DNA from: Ophiothrix spiculata
Taxonomy: Eukaryota; Echinodermata; Ophiuroidea; Amphilepidida; Ophiotrichidae
Direction: 5' to 3' (one strand)
DNA: 49,683 nt
Assembly (NCBI GenBank): GCA_000969725.1
Contig: JXSR01S009082.1
The position numbers were made by a program, and so were the translations under genes. This document shows, one piece after another, positions 33,201 through 44,359 of the stretch. Within the stretch, counting starts at the first letter, position 1; each line of letters begins with the position of its first letter. The notes under the pieces are model-generated. The model saw only the letters and a list, made by a program, of their open reading frames with translations, was not told the origin of the DNA and ran no database searches.

Positions 33201-33671
33201 TACTTACATTCAAATTTGTAGTGTTGTTCCCATTTTGTGCTATGTTACACTTTTTCTGACCTATTTATGGTTTATGATCATCAACGGTATTGCAGTAAAT
33301 GCATGCAAAAAATCACGATAAATCACCATAAAATAATGATATCTTTATATCTATGTACCCGTATATCAAGCACAAAACAGTCAACAGCAAGACAAATAGC
33401 CGATTGCGTCTTTTTTCGACAGTCCAGTATAATAGCAGAGAATACCGCCAGAGGTCTCTCATTTATAAATAAGCCGTATTCAATAGAAAAACATCATTGC
33501 TGAATCCAACGTAGAAGTAGTTCGATCTATATTGAAATATTTTTCTTTAGATAAACTATCAACATGTCCCACTTTTAATGTTTACCTTGTCGTAGCAGTC
33601 TATGTTTGTGTTCCACATGCTGTTTTATGACAAATAAACAATAACGAAATTTAAGTATGCTACGGGTTCCC

Positions 33672-34156
33672 CGGGGGAGGGGGGCGGTAACTGGTTATTT
33701 TGACCGGGTAACCACCGGCGTTACCAAAAAGGTGAGACCTGGACTCAAGACTTGCAATATATATACATGTAGGGTATCAAAATCAGCCTGGTACTCTGCA
33801 AGTATCGCATATGGTATCAAGTTTGTCTTATAAGTCCCTGATAGGTTATCAAACTTAAAAAGAAAGGTGCTCTAAATTGCCACTAAAAGTGTTTCACTAG
33901 AAACACTTCTTAATTAAAAGTGTTGAAATTGCTTACAGTTAAATTTGACCTATGATTTCTTGTAATAATTATTTCGTCACATTTGCGTAGAGTCTTAGAT
34001 AGGGTATTCATTTGAACAGGTATTGCCTCGGATAGGGTATCCATTCGAACACGTATGACAGATTTATGGTCTCAGGTAGGGTATCATTTCATTCATTTGG
34101 AACCTGCGGAACTCGGAGGGTTGCCCAGACACAAATACCAGTCCCCCCCCCCCCTG
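33672..34156. mobile_element. Fold-back element 2 (shorter relative of 21972-22780)
   Basis: C/G-rich tips (GGGGGAGGGGGGCGGTAACT and CAGTCCCCCCCCCC) enclose family words in the opposite orientation to element 1's left half: AAAGGTGAGACCTGGACTC, TGTAGGGTATCAAAATC, AGATAGGGTATTCATTTGAA and GGTCTCAGGTAGGGTATCAT. Confidence 0.8.
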
Positions 34157-34599
34157 GACGGGTTCAAATAAAGTTGAGTTGTTTGAATCAACTCTTACCT
34201 CGATACAAAGTTGATCTAGCTGGTTGCATAATATTTGACATTATTTCAAGAGGGTCACATTTTGGGGTTCATATTCTCTTCAGTTAGAAACTTTCCTACA
34301 CCGTACTATCATGTTTATAAACATTAATTAAGAAAAATGATTAATCAATAACTATATTATAATTCAGACATACTTGAACATAAGCTAAACTAGACGTTGA
34401 AATACCGTGAATCCTGGAGATAAATGTATAGAAATTAAACAAACAATAGCTTAATGATTAGAAATGTCTAATATCAAGAGTTAGTAGAAAAATAAGTTAA
34501 GTAAATTCACATTTGCATCAACTAAAGATGTATGTTTTTGCATGTTTACACATGTGACGTTTCCAATATCACTAAAAATGCTCTAATTTTGGTAATGTT
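34157..34599. other. Spacer, nothing recognised
   Basis: AT-rich; no gene or boundary seen. Confidence 0.4.
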
Positions 34600-34895
34600 T
34601 ATTAGTGTTTCTTTTGCACAAGGAACACAAACAATTCTAGAGGCATCTTGACATTAATTTAATATACTTTATGGTCGAAATTTGAGTTGCTATTAAAACA
34701 GTATAATGTACTTGACATTTTCCATAATCAATCTATTATCGTAAGAAGACTTGCATTTATACAAAATTGACAATAATTTGCAAAATTAGAATATGAATTA
34801 TAAATATACATTTCAAACGAAAACATCCAATGACCAAGTAAAGTAAATACAAAGGGATCTGAAAGATGTAGGAGGTGTTATTATGGCTTATAGGC
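34600..34895 (+). repeat. Local repeat module C, copy C2
   Basis: Shares TAATGTACTTGACATTTTCC, ACTTGCATTTATACAAA and AAAGATGTAGGAGGTGTTAT with C1 and C3; tandem with C3. Confidence 0.8.
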
Positions 34896-34944
34896 AAGAA
34901 CTAGGTTAAAGCATAAAAACTCAATTGACTTTTATACAAATTAA

Positions 34945-35215
34945 AGGAAAAATAGAAAGCTGGAGTAGTTTATTTTATACAGAGTACGCAAACAATCCTA
35001 GTTGCTTCTTGACCTTCAATATTGTACTTGATCGTCGAATTTAAACGACTGCTAAAATCGTATAAAGTGTACCTGACATTTTATTATTCTGAGAAGAATT
35101 GCATGTACAAATGCATAAAAACAATTAAATAAATACCCCAAAGGAACTTGCAAAGCGAAAGCAAAGAAATTTCAAAGATATAGGAGGTGTTATTGTGTTT
35201 TTGTCTAATTGAATA
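34945..35215 (+). repeat. Local repeat module C, copy C3
   Basis: Immediately follows C2. Keeps AGTGTACCTGACATTTTAT, AATTGCATGTACAAATGC and AAAGATATAGGAGGTGTTAT. A short direct repeat containing TTTGTCTAATTGAAT (about 35200 and 35287) follows. Confidence 0.8.
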
Positions 35216-35763
35216 ATTGATTAGCTATTTTTACAAAATGAGTTCGTTAACAACCCGACTTTTTTTCTCTGAATTTGTTGCAAATTTGTCTAATTGAATG
35301 ATTGATTTAATCATGATTCACCTAAAGTCCGACTATTTTCTTGCAAAATTACTTGCTTTTAGCAACGACAGCAAAAGCACAACGTTTAGTAAACTGGTAC
35401 ATTCTTGATAACCGCACATCTGCCTCTGTTATTACATGCACTATCGACAAAAAGGCGAACAACCTGTATCGAAATCATGCCTAAGTGTATGTCTTTACTT
35501 AAACGGAAGCTATTATCATTACTTAAACGGAAGCTATTTGCTTTGTTAAGAAACAACATGTACAAACATGTGCCATTCATAGTAAAAAGAAATGATACAC
35601 AGATGATGAGTATTATATATTATGAGTTATGCAAGTATAGTGTTTTCGTTTAATAATACTTCTTCTGCTTCTGCTTAGATACTTCGCAACACTCCAATTA
35701 GTGTCAAACGCGAAGCTGTCTGGTCCTAGAGAGAAATGATATACTTTTGAAGGTATAGTCAAC

Positions 35764-35988
35764 ATGACCGGGAAAGTTTTCCCTACTCTTTTCGAATGGC
35801 CCGTGACGTTCTTTTACATCCGACAGTTTGCAAGCGCTGGGAATATAAAAAAATCAACCTTTCTGGGAACTTTTATTGTGCTGATCAGAATGTTCTTGGA
35901 GATTTATGAAAATATGCACGCAAAAGGTGCATCAGAAGTTGTCTCATTTGATCATTTCACCCCAAAATTTGGCTTATTTATTTCATAA
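35764..35988 (+). CDS. Hypothetical 74-residue open frame
   Basis: ATG at 35764 to TAA at 35986-35988, in a stretch with noticeably higher G+C than its surroundings (from about 35695). The translation is evenly mixed, with a central hydrophobic run (FLGTFIVLIRMFLEIY). It matches no family I know. No splice sites, Kozak context or neighbours support it, and a GC-rich patch with a NotI site (GCGGCCGC near 36113) follows downstream. It could be an exon, a transposon fragment or chance. Confidence 0.15.
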   Translation: MTGKVFPTLFEWPVTFFYIRQFASAGNIKKSTFLGTFIVLIRMFLEIYENMHAKGASEVVSFDHFTPKFGLFIS

Positions 35989-36182
35989 TTCACAGAAAAA
36001 ATCATCTATCGTAAGAAATTTTCGTGATTTTTATTATTATTTTTTGACTTTATATTTTATTTAAGTTTTCCATTTTTTTTTATGGCACTTCCATTTTTTT
36101 TCTGGGAACGGCGCGGCCGCGTTACCGCGGATTTCGATGCCCTGTTAAATGTCAGGAACACTTCAGATGGGAACAACGGCTT

Positions 36183-37869
36183 TACAGACTTGACATTAAA
36201 TATGGAATATATTTTTTCTGTTTGTTTCCATCTTGAATAACCCGCCATATCTCTGTATGTACCAATTTTGGAGATGTGCGCTTTCTCATATCTGTAACTA
36301 CTCTTATAAACTTTAAACCAAGGGTACTTTTAAGCTCACTGAAGTGACACAGAGACAATGGGTAACTTGAAGGTACAAATAACTCAGAAAATTAGGTTCA
36401 AAGCAGTGCACTGCAATATTAAACAAATGAAAATGAATTTGTCATATTTTCTTTCATACGTTACCTAGAGATATGAAACTTTACAGAGTTGATTAACACA
36501 TTGTTAGTGATAATTTCTGATCAATTAATATTTCCATTGTTCTCATTGAGAGGCGTACAATGTCATGACTCTCCATGGCATGCTTTCCATTTGTTATTGG
36601 AGAGGGTTTTTTTTGGGTATCTCAGCCAAAACACCAAACACAGCCCACAACACTCCGTCACCTCGAAGGATCAATATAACATGCTGTTAATCCAATGTGG
36701 TTCTTAACCCACATGTTCCCATAAGGATTAATATCCGAAGATCTTGCCGGACAAGGAATGAACTCAACACCCTGATCTTCCAGGAAAGTCCGGATTGTAC
36801 GAGCACGACAGAGGCAAAAGTTGTCATAGTGGAGACAAAATTGTTTCCGAAGAAGCCTCTAGCCAGTGACATTATCAATGCTTCTAGAATGCAACTTTAC
36901 TGAAGCTGATGGAAGCTGCCTTCTAAGCTGATCAGAGCCGATTTTACACCTGCATGTAAAGCATCCAGAAGGCAATGTTACCTTCTTCTGGATACATTCT
37001 TGATAGCATGCACGCTTCAGTATAACCCTTCTCTGTACATCAGCGGCCATGATGCGTCCTTATTGGCAGTATATTCCAAATTAAGTCTTACCTCTGAAGA
37101 CAACGTTATCTCATTGATGGGATTTAAAATTGAAATTGATCTGTAGCTCAGCCAAAGGGTCGCTGGGAAAGGTGTTTGGTCAAGATATTTTCTCCAGGGG
37201 TTTCCTAGCATGATCGCCACTTTGAATAAAGTGAGAGTTTACAAATGTTCTTAATACGAGCTTGTTTTGTTAAAGATCATAGTGTTGGACACTTGCCCTG
37301 TTTGGTAAGATCTTCAGATATGAACTCTATTGAGGACTTCTTGGCTGAAGTAACACATCGATGGACAACAAGTTACATCAAACCACCATGTACAGGAGTA
37401 ATTTTTGGCTGTGCAAGTATCAAACTTGGACTGATACACCTGTCCGAAATCTTCAAGCACTTGTGGAATGTCCGCATGGAGAGTACATGCGCCATACGCT
37501 TCTTATGGATGACAAAGCAAACAGTGTTTAATCATAATTTGTAACCAACAATATGTAAAATAACCTGGTAAAATTTCAAGCGTCCAGGTAAAGTATTAGA
37601 GAAACTACGGCAAATTTAATGTCCGTGATTCCGTATTATGGTGCACGAGTTTGGACCCAAATTTTAGAGGTTTTTGTGCTTTCAAGTTCCCCATTTTATT
37701 TGTGTCACCTAGGTATACACAAAAAGGGACTTAGTTCAAAGTTTACATGTGTATCTACATACATGAAGAAATACACATTCCTGGAGTTTTCATTTACCGA
37801 GATATGGCGGTTTTTTCAAGATGGAAACCAACACAAAAAATATATTCCATATTTAATGTCAAGTCTGTA
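36183..37869 (-). mobile_element. Tc1/mariner-type DNA transposon, copy 2
   Basis: A 1683-bp element (36185-37867) between TA dinucleotides (36183-36184 and 37868-37869). Both ends start CAGACTTGACATTAAATATG and match the copy at 1284-2930 along the whole length and in the same orientation. The terminal repeats are less eroded than in copy 1, so a consensus end can be read from this copy. Confidence 0.95.
36690..37235 (-). pseudogene. Tc1-like transposase pseudogene (copy 2)
   Basis: Minus-strand relic of the same transposase as copy 1. One frame (37220-37017) reads NPWRKYLDQTPFPATLWL and NEITLSSEVRLNLEY, equivalent to the stretch before and around the first catalytic Asp of Tc1 enzymes, where this family shows Ser-Ser-Glu instead of Ser-Asp-Glu. 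The second-Asp block that is open in copy 1 (SLFGNNFV then HYDN) is frameshifted here after GNNFV, so the D-N motif and the LEDQGVEFF helix appear in different frames. Together the two copies cover most of the catalytic core, but neither is functional. Confidence 0.85.
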
Positions 37870-38109
37870 CGTGCCTTCCGAAGCACGAAGCCAGTAGAGT
37901 AAAGTTTTTTGCTTAACGGGGAGTCTAAAATTTTACCCCGATTTCCCCTTGTTAATGTTACAAATTCCATTCTTTTTTCGCAAGGTTTCCCGATTCCCCC
38001 ATTCTTCTTTCTTTTCTATATAGTTCCTCATTTTTTTTTTCAAATTGTCTTTCTCTCGAGTGAAGCCTCGCCTAATGTGTTTGTCACATTTTTTTTAAAT
38101 TTTTACTAT

Positions 38110-38470
38110 CCATCCAACTGTTTCATTTATGATTACTAAATGTGAAATGACAAACAGAACATTTACTTTATAATATTAAAGATTCAAAAAAGAAAAATTA
38201 TGTTTTGCAACAATTACTTCATCAAATTGATGAAAATTTAACGTCAAAAAAGCGCAATATTTGATTCATTTCTCGCGTGCATCGGGTTCCTCTGGCAACC
38301 TTTGCCGTATTGACTTAACATTTTAAGCGTATGTTTTAAGCATGGAATACGCCTACGCTCTGACAGAGCCAAAATTAATAGACCATGAACTGCATGATAA
38401 AATTTGCTAAAAATATAGTTTGTACTTTTCTTTCTCATTATCAAGAACATTTTACATCAAGCTAACCCTA
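38110..38470 (+). repeat. Dispersed repeat D, copy D1
   Basis: Matches 48950-49420: ACTTTATAATATTAAAGATT, AACATTTTAAGCGTATGTTT, AAGCATGGAATACGCCTACG, AATAGACCATGAACTGCA and AAGAACATTTTACATCAAGC. No coding potential. A piggyBac-type MITE lies directly after it. Confidence 0.8.
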
Positions 38471-38477
38471 ACTTTTA

Positions 38478-39024
38478 TTAACCCTCGTCTACCCCCCCCC
38501 CTAAGTTTTTTCCCCGTTGCATAAAAACCCAAAAGCAACTGACCCTAGGCATTGGTTAATCTCTTTTGAATCCTTTGCGGTCATTTTGATGAAAATATTT
38601 GAGACGTACCACCTAAGATGGGGGTATAGTAGGCCGTCAAAGTTCAGGTGTAGAGGCGGGGGTTGGTGAGGCACCAGAAAATTTTAAGTCGCCATTTTGA
38701 ATATATATATACATGCTATGAAGCTGAAACTTCTTTTTACCAAAAATCCTGATGAAAATCCGTTGTTTAGAACTTTTATAACAGTATTTTGAATTTGGTG
38801 GCCGATTTTGCCAAAATCTCGGTTTTCCGATTCGGACGGATTTTATGACGTAACGCTTTAGTCGATTTTTGATATCTTGGTATCGTTCGATAGGGGAGTA
38901 CCATACATATCTATTGATAGGAAAACAAAGTTCATAGGGGTTCCGTTCCAAAACTATAGGGTGGTTGCAACAACAACCCTTGGGTAGACGTGTTACAAAG
39001 ATGGCCTGAGTAGAAGAGGGTTAA
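38478..39024 (+). mobile_element. piggyBac-type TTAA MITE, copy H
   Basis: TTAA (38478-38481) plus CCCTCGTCTACCCCCC on the left; CTGAGTAGAAGAGGG plus TTAA (39021-39024) on the right. It contains TCCTTTGCGGTCATTTTGAT and GGTAGACGTGTTACAAAG. The CRE/PAR-bZIP block is shortened to TATGACGTAACG by a small deletion. A 104-codon minus-strand frame (38637-38951) is an artefact of low stop density. Confidence 0.9.
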
Positions 39025-39893
39025 TACTTAAGTCACATGCATAAAGCGTAATAGGTCGAGCTGACACGTCATTGCAAGCAAAAACTAATCAAGCATTAAT
39101 TTCGAGATTTAGCTTGCTGTGAACTCCTTGAACTCACGTGTATCTTTTGTAGCGTGCAAGCTCGGCGACTACTCTTTATATGTGACATTATTTACTTTGA
39201 TATCTACACATTACACCTTCTACAAGTTTTCTAAAATTGAGCCCGATAAAGGTCACTTCAGATGAAAATTTTAGGTAGATCTGTTATAAGAATTATTTTA
39301 TACTTTCTCGGATCAAGCATTTTGATCCGCATTTTCGGAGTACTTTCATACTTACATGTAATATGAGAAGTGTTTGATGTATAAATCAGAATTGATCCTT
39401 GTCGTCTTATATTTGATCCTGGCTTATTAAGAGTGAAGTAAGGTGTAAGGTGTGAACTTGAAATAGAAATTACACACATGATTCCAGTGTTTTATACCAT
39501 AAAAATTGCAGAAGTATGGGATGACTGGTAATAATAAACAGCACACTTTTATTGGCTCAATTGCATATTTATGCAGCTTGAATAAGAAAGATAGAAAAAG
39601 TATCTGATTTACACCACCTTAGTTAAAAGAAATGTTTCTCTTTATCTATTGGACATTTCCATAACATAGGGGGTTTCAAAACACTACAATAACATCATTA
39701 TCGTGATCTACTTTAGGTTTTGTATTATTTCTGCCTCAAAGTACGTGATTCTGTGTGGAAATTACTGTCAACAAACGATGTAAACATCAAATTAAGGACA
39801 TGAACTTGTTTGCGAAATGACAATGATATTTGCATAGTTGACCGTTTCCAGTCTGTGCTTTTAGGTACAAGTGCTGGGTAACACTAAGGCGGC
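39025..39893. other. Spacer, nothing recognised
   Basis: AT-rich; short frames only, none with a recognisable domain. Confidence 0.45.
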
Positions 39894-40346
39894 ATAAGGC
39901 AAAAAAAAAAAGTTTGTTTCCCGTGCGCCGCGCGCATTTCGTTTTTGCGTCATATATTTGCGCATTTCATTTGTTTATTTGATATTTTCGAAAACGAAAA
40001 TCAAAATAGCCAATTCGATAAAAAGAACGGGGAAAATTGCAAAATTTTTACTAAAGAAGTGTTTTCTTTTCAACAAAAAATAGAAACCGGACAGGTTTCT
40101 TACTGAAAAAATCATCACCCATGCGGATTTTCAACCAAAATTTGCCTTAGAACCTCTTGAAACAATACAAAAAAATGAAAACAAAATGAAATAAAAAAAA
40201 AACGTATTTCGCATTTAGGTTTTTGACCATCTACAGGAAACAGACTTGTAAATGACAATAATAAATGATATGCTTCTCCAAAAGTTTTAACCAGATTTGT
40301 TACGTTACATTTTTTTAAACATTTTTTTTTTCACTTCGGCCTTAAG
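39894..40346. mobile_element. MITE with CTAAGGC...GCCTTAAG ends and A-tracts
   Basis: The left tip CTAAGGCGGCATAAGGC followed by a run of A mirrors the right tip (inward CTTAAGGCCGAAGTG followed by A). The interior has AT-rich DNA with a CG-rich patch (GTGCGCCGCGCGCATTTCG). Imperfect, short inverted ends; superfamily unknown. Confidence 0.5.
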
Positions 40347-40619
40347 ATTTGGTGCATACACATTTGACATGGCGTCATCGCACTTTGCAGTAGCAAGAAT
40401 AACCCTTGATTTTCTTGAAATTGAGATATGCCTTTAACTTGTCACCGACTCAATAGACTAGAGTATGAATCTTGAATGACATGACAGTCTGACGCTTAAT
40501 CTTGATAACAAACTTGCCTAGTGGCCTTACGATATATACAAATTAAATGCAATGTGTGTGAAATTTTAGGCAAGAATCAAGAATATTTCGACCTTGTCTG
40601 CACGGCTAGCTAAGTTGGA

Positions 40620-40800
40620 GAAATACATGTATTATAAACTTGTTGGATTAGCAAAAAATGATAAAAATCCAATATTTTGAACTTTTATAGCAAAAATTGG
40701 AATTGTTTGCAATTTTTTGGCAAAAGATCAGATTTCTACGAAATTTTCTGACATACAGTTCTTTATGACGCCAAAATTACGTAATGTCTTGGCCAACCAC
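40620..40800 (+). mobile_element. piggyBac-type TTAA MITE, copy J (internal fragment)
   Basis: Only the middle of the family is present: TTTTGAACTTTTATAGC, AATTTTTTGGCAAAAG, and TATGACGCCAAAATTACGTA, the altered CRE plus PAR-bZIP block. The 75-codon frame starting at 40717 is a read-through of this repeat. Confidence 0.7.
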
Positions 40801-41065
40801 CCTCTGTTAGGTGACAGCGTAGTAGAAAATTGCTTAGGTGGACGAGGTATAAAGCTGAAAGTGGGCACACATTGGTTTGAAAACACTTTAAGGCGATTCC
40901 AAAGTAACGTTTGTGACCAAAAAATTGAAAAATGTCACTTTTAATTGACCACAGAAACTAGCATGAACATTATGTTCAAGAGTTTGTTGTTGATAATGGT
41001 ACTCACTGGTGGGGTCAAGGCATGTAGCTGTTAACTGTACAGTGCTAACAGGTGCTACAGATTGT

Positions 41066-41855
41066 ACCTGATTACACAGGCATCATCTGAGATATGTTTG
41101 AAACCATTCCTGAAAAGGAATCTGAATTTGTATGTCTTAATATACAATCATCATCATCTGTCGACTGCGGAGCAGGCGACTACAAGCTATCTCCAACCAC
41201 AACGATCCTGTGCTAATTCAGACAGTTTTGCAGGGCTCATCATGTTGTCTGTGTTTCCCAAAGTACAATTCGAGATGTAAATCTAGCTCTAAAATGGTGT
41301 GTACATGAAAGCTTTCCTTGGCTTTCGTCTACTGCGTGTTAACTTTGATTTGTAATGCATTCAGAGGCCGTAACCATTTTATTGTACTGCATGTTAGTAA
41401 TATGGACTTACCTGGTATTGAGTCGCAGGCATTTCAATGCGCTGACATGGATTTACCCTTCGAGGCCGGTTCTTCGCCTTATTCGCTTTACTTTATGAGC
41501 CCAATTTCAAGGTCACATTTCATATAGAAATTGTACCTGAATCACCTCAAGTTTGTAAAAGCATCATTTGGGATAAGTTTGAAACGATTCTTGAACTTTT
41601 GTGGGAATTTGCATTTTCAGGTCTCAAGATACAATTCAAGATGTAAATCTTTCTTCAAAATGGTTTGTCCACGGAAACTTTCCTTGGCTTTTTGTCTTCT
41701 ACGCATTAACTTGATTTGTAATGCATAGCTTTAACCGGTATATGTTGTACTGCACGTTGTGTTTCGGACTTTCCCGTTATTAGGTTGCAGGCATTTTATT
41801 GCACTGTCCTGATTTATCCTTGGAAGGTATTTGCGTTATTCTCTTGACTTAGCTG
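41066..41855 (+). repeat. Diverged direct duplication, two units
   Basis: Unit 1 (about 41066-41490) and unit 2 (about 41535-41855) share ATGTTTGAAACCATTC/AAGTTTGAAACGATTC, ACAATTCGAGATGTAAATC/ACAATTCAAGATGTAAATC, AACTTTCCTTGGCTTT and TTGATTTGTAATGCAT. Unit 1 holds an extra block of roughly 115 bp (41148-41255, starting CATCATCATCTGTCGACTGC) that is GC-richer and looks like a small SINE-like insertion. Frames through both units are short and unsupported. Confidence 0.8.
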
Positions 41856-43402
41856 CACTAAAGAGCCATAATTCCAATAGATACAGGTAAGTAACCAAAC
41901 GATCTAACTGAGACCACAACCAATTTAAACACAAATAAACAAACGACCATGTGAGTTGTAGCACCATAAATAAAACCTTCGAACTCTACCGTTGCGTTGC
42001 TGTTAAAATGAATAACTGCAATTGAGGCTCCATTATCCAAAGTTATGTTCAGGTACATTATTCAAATCGATTTTGGATATATATATTATCTAAGAGAAAG
42101 ACAATAATCAAGAGAAACCGTCGTGGAAAATCCAATCTTAAGAAAGATTTACACATTTGTGTAACTGTGAACGGTATCTTAAGACCTGGTAATGCAAATT
42201 GCATCAAACTTTTAGAGATGGTTCATATCATATTCCAACTGCGATTGATTGAGATACATTTTCAATCTGAAAAGTGACCTTGATTTTGGGTTCTAAGTTT
42301 TTGAACCACCCTCTCTACTTTTTAATATCTCTTTTACACAACCTGTTCCTTTAAAATATACTATCAAGTAAATACTCTTTCCGAAACAATTACTAATATA
42401 ACAAGATTCATCACTAACAAAATTCCTTAATGAGCAAGTTTTCATTCACTGCACAGAACTAGAACAATGCCGCAAGCAAGTGATAAATCTGTTATAAGAC
42501 CGCGTAGGGGAAATATTTGGCAATGTCCCTATTACAAGTATTTAATTTCACCCTTATTGCAGCTTATAAAAAGATGCTACATTGATTCTTGACACTTGGA
42601 GCCAAATTCAATTGAAGACTGTTGAATCAAGTACTTAAGTCACATTTTGACGCAATTGAGTTATTAGTGGTTTTGAGGTAACTGAAGGTAACTGAAGGAC
42701 AGACATAATTTTGACAAATTTTAAAGTATTGTTTTGCATGGTAAGCGGTCGTCACGCTCGAGTGAATTCGGGGTCAAATTTCAAAAATGCTCTAAATATG
42801 TCGAGTTGCATATCAAATTAATCGTTTCGTCAAGTAGATTACAAATATATATACTTTAATATATCTAGAAGATTTTGTTAAGAAGATATATGCCGAAATT
42901 CACTCAAGCGTGAAATGATGTCAAATTTTCAACAAGGTCGGATTTACACGAATGACATGTCAAATTGTTTGTCATGACTTGTACATTACAAATATATATA
43001 CTTTACTTCAAGATGTTTGGATTACTCAATTTAAGATGAATAGGATTATTTGATAAACGACCATGATTTTAGAGGTGAAAGTACTTAAGTGCAAAATAGA
43101 GATTATTGATTGCTTAAAATCAATAGTTGCTACAGTCTTCTGAATTACCATAAATGATACACTTGACTATACAAATACATGTACCTAATATGTATTCAAT
43201 ACTCATTTGCATTTAAAAGTTATAGGAAAGTCAGAACTTTAAACGCTCATATCTCAGAACTAGTATTATGTGACTTAAGTCTACACTCTTCAAATAAACA
43301 AGAATAAACTCTTGGAATAAACAAGATTGCTGTTGCTTTTAGCAGTTTTGCTGGAAATGTAATGTCATGAAGTAAATAGTTTATTTTATGTGTTTAAGTT
43401 TG
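41856..43402. other. AT-rich DNA with one small inverted repeat
   Basis: No gene recognised. TCACGCTCGAGTGAATTCGG (42752-42771) and CCGAAATTCACTCAAGCGTG (42894 on) are near complements 120 bp apart. ATTACAAATATATATACTTT occurs twice (about 42839 and 42987). Confidence 0.5.
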
Positions 43403-44006
43403 TAAAGCCTCGTCTACCCAGGGGGGATTGTTGCAACCCATCCCCTATGGTTTTTCCCCGCTGCATAAAAACGCAAAAGACCCCTGCATTTGAGTAATCT
43501 CTTTTACATCCTTTGCGGTCATGATGATGAACAAATTAGGGGGGTACCACCTAAGGTGGGGTAAGGGTAGGAGGTCAAAGTTGGGGTGTAGGGGGGGGGG
43601 GGGTTGGTGAAGCCCCGGACAATTTTAATTCGCCATTTTGAAAAATATATGCATGTTATAAAGCTGAAACTTGCAGGGCATGTTATAATTATCATTTTCC
43701 TTCTTTATAGCAAAAAACCCTATGATAATCTATAGAACCTTTATAGCAACGTTTTGATTTGGTGGACATTTTTGCCAAAATCCCGATTTTCCGATCCAAA
43801 CGAGTTTTATGACGTCATAATTACGTAACGTTTTGGCCGATTTTTGTGATCTTGATATCATTGGATAGGAGAGGACCATACCTATCTATTGATAACAAAA
43901 CCAAGTTCATAGGGGGTTCCGTTTTAAAAACAATTTAGGGGGGTTGCAACAACCCCCCACCTTGGGTAGACGTGTTACAAAAATAGCCTGGGTAGACGAG
44001 GGTTAA
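43403..44006 (+). mobile_element. piggyBac-type TTAA MITE, copy I (best-preserved interior)
   Basis: The left end is GCCTCGTCTACCCAGG with an eroded TTAA; the right end is CCTGGGTAGACGAGGG plus TTAA (44003-44006), so the termini pair over 16 bases. The interior contains TATGACGTCATAATTACGTA, giving the family's CRE and PAR-bZIP words intact. A poly-G run lies near 43590-43603. Confidence 0.9.
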
Positions 44007-44359
44007 AAATGCAAAATGTTGTACTTTAATTTGTTTTTTTGAGGTGGAGGTTACAACCAGCGATGATTAAACTAATTATGTTACTAGTAGTAATATAACA
44101 AATACATTCTTTTCTTTTTTCTTTTTTTTTTTGATACACACTTTGAATAGCAGAATATTTTTTTTTTCTTTTGCATAACCCAAACGGTATGCTTTTTGCA
44201 GCAACATCTAACAAACTGTAAGGCAAAAATGAGAATAAAACTAATAACGGATATCCCTTAATCTGACAAATATGGATGAACCTTGGGGATACAATAATAG
44301 AATAATAATGTTGCAAGTGTTTTGATTTAACTTCCCTATTCCCATGGTTTATTACCTGT

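Larger units (their letters stand above)
28602..33660 (+). repeat. Local duplication module B, copy B3 (fragmented by insertions)
   Basis: B-type sequence is recognisable at 28602-28746, 28919-29360 (AAACTGCTGCTAATAAGCAG landmark), 31480-31790 (TATTTATGCATGACTTATAT, TATCTAGGGATTTCGGTCAG), 32280-32420 (GCTTCTTTCTTTGAAAGCAT) and 33370-33660 (CAACATGTCCCACTTTTAAT). Between them lie a 172-bp palindrome, a roughly 2.1-kb insertion (29360-31480) and a piggyBac-type MITE. It is the most diverged and most invaded of the three long copies. Confidence 0.8.

Noticed and set aside
38637-38951. 104-codon minus-strand frame
   Set aside because: Lies wholly inside a piggyBac-type MITE and is not kept in the other copies.
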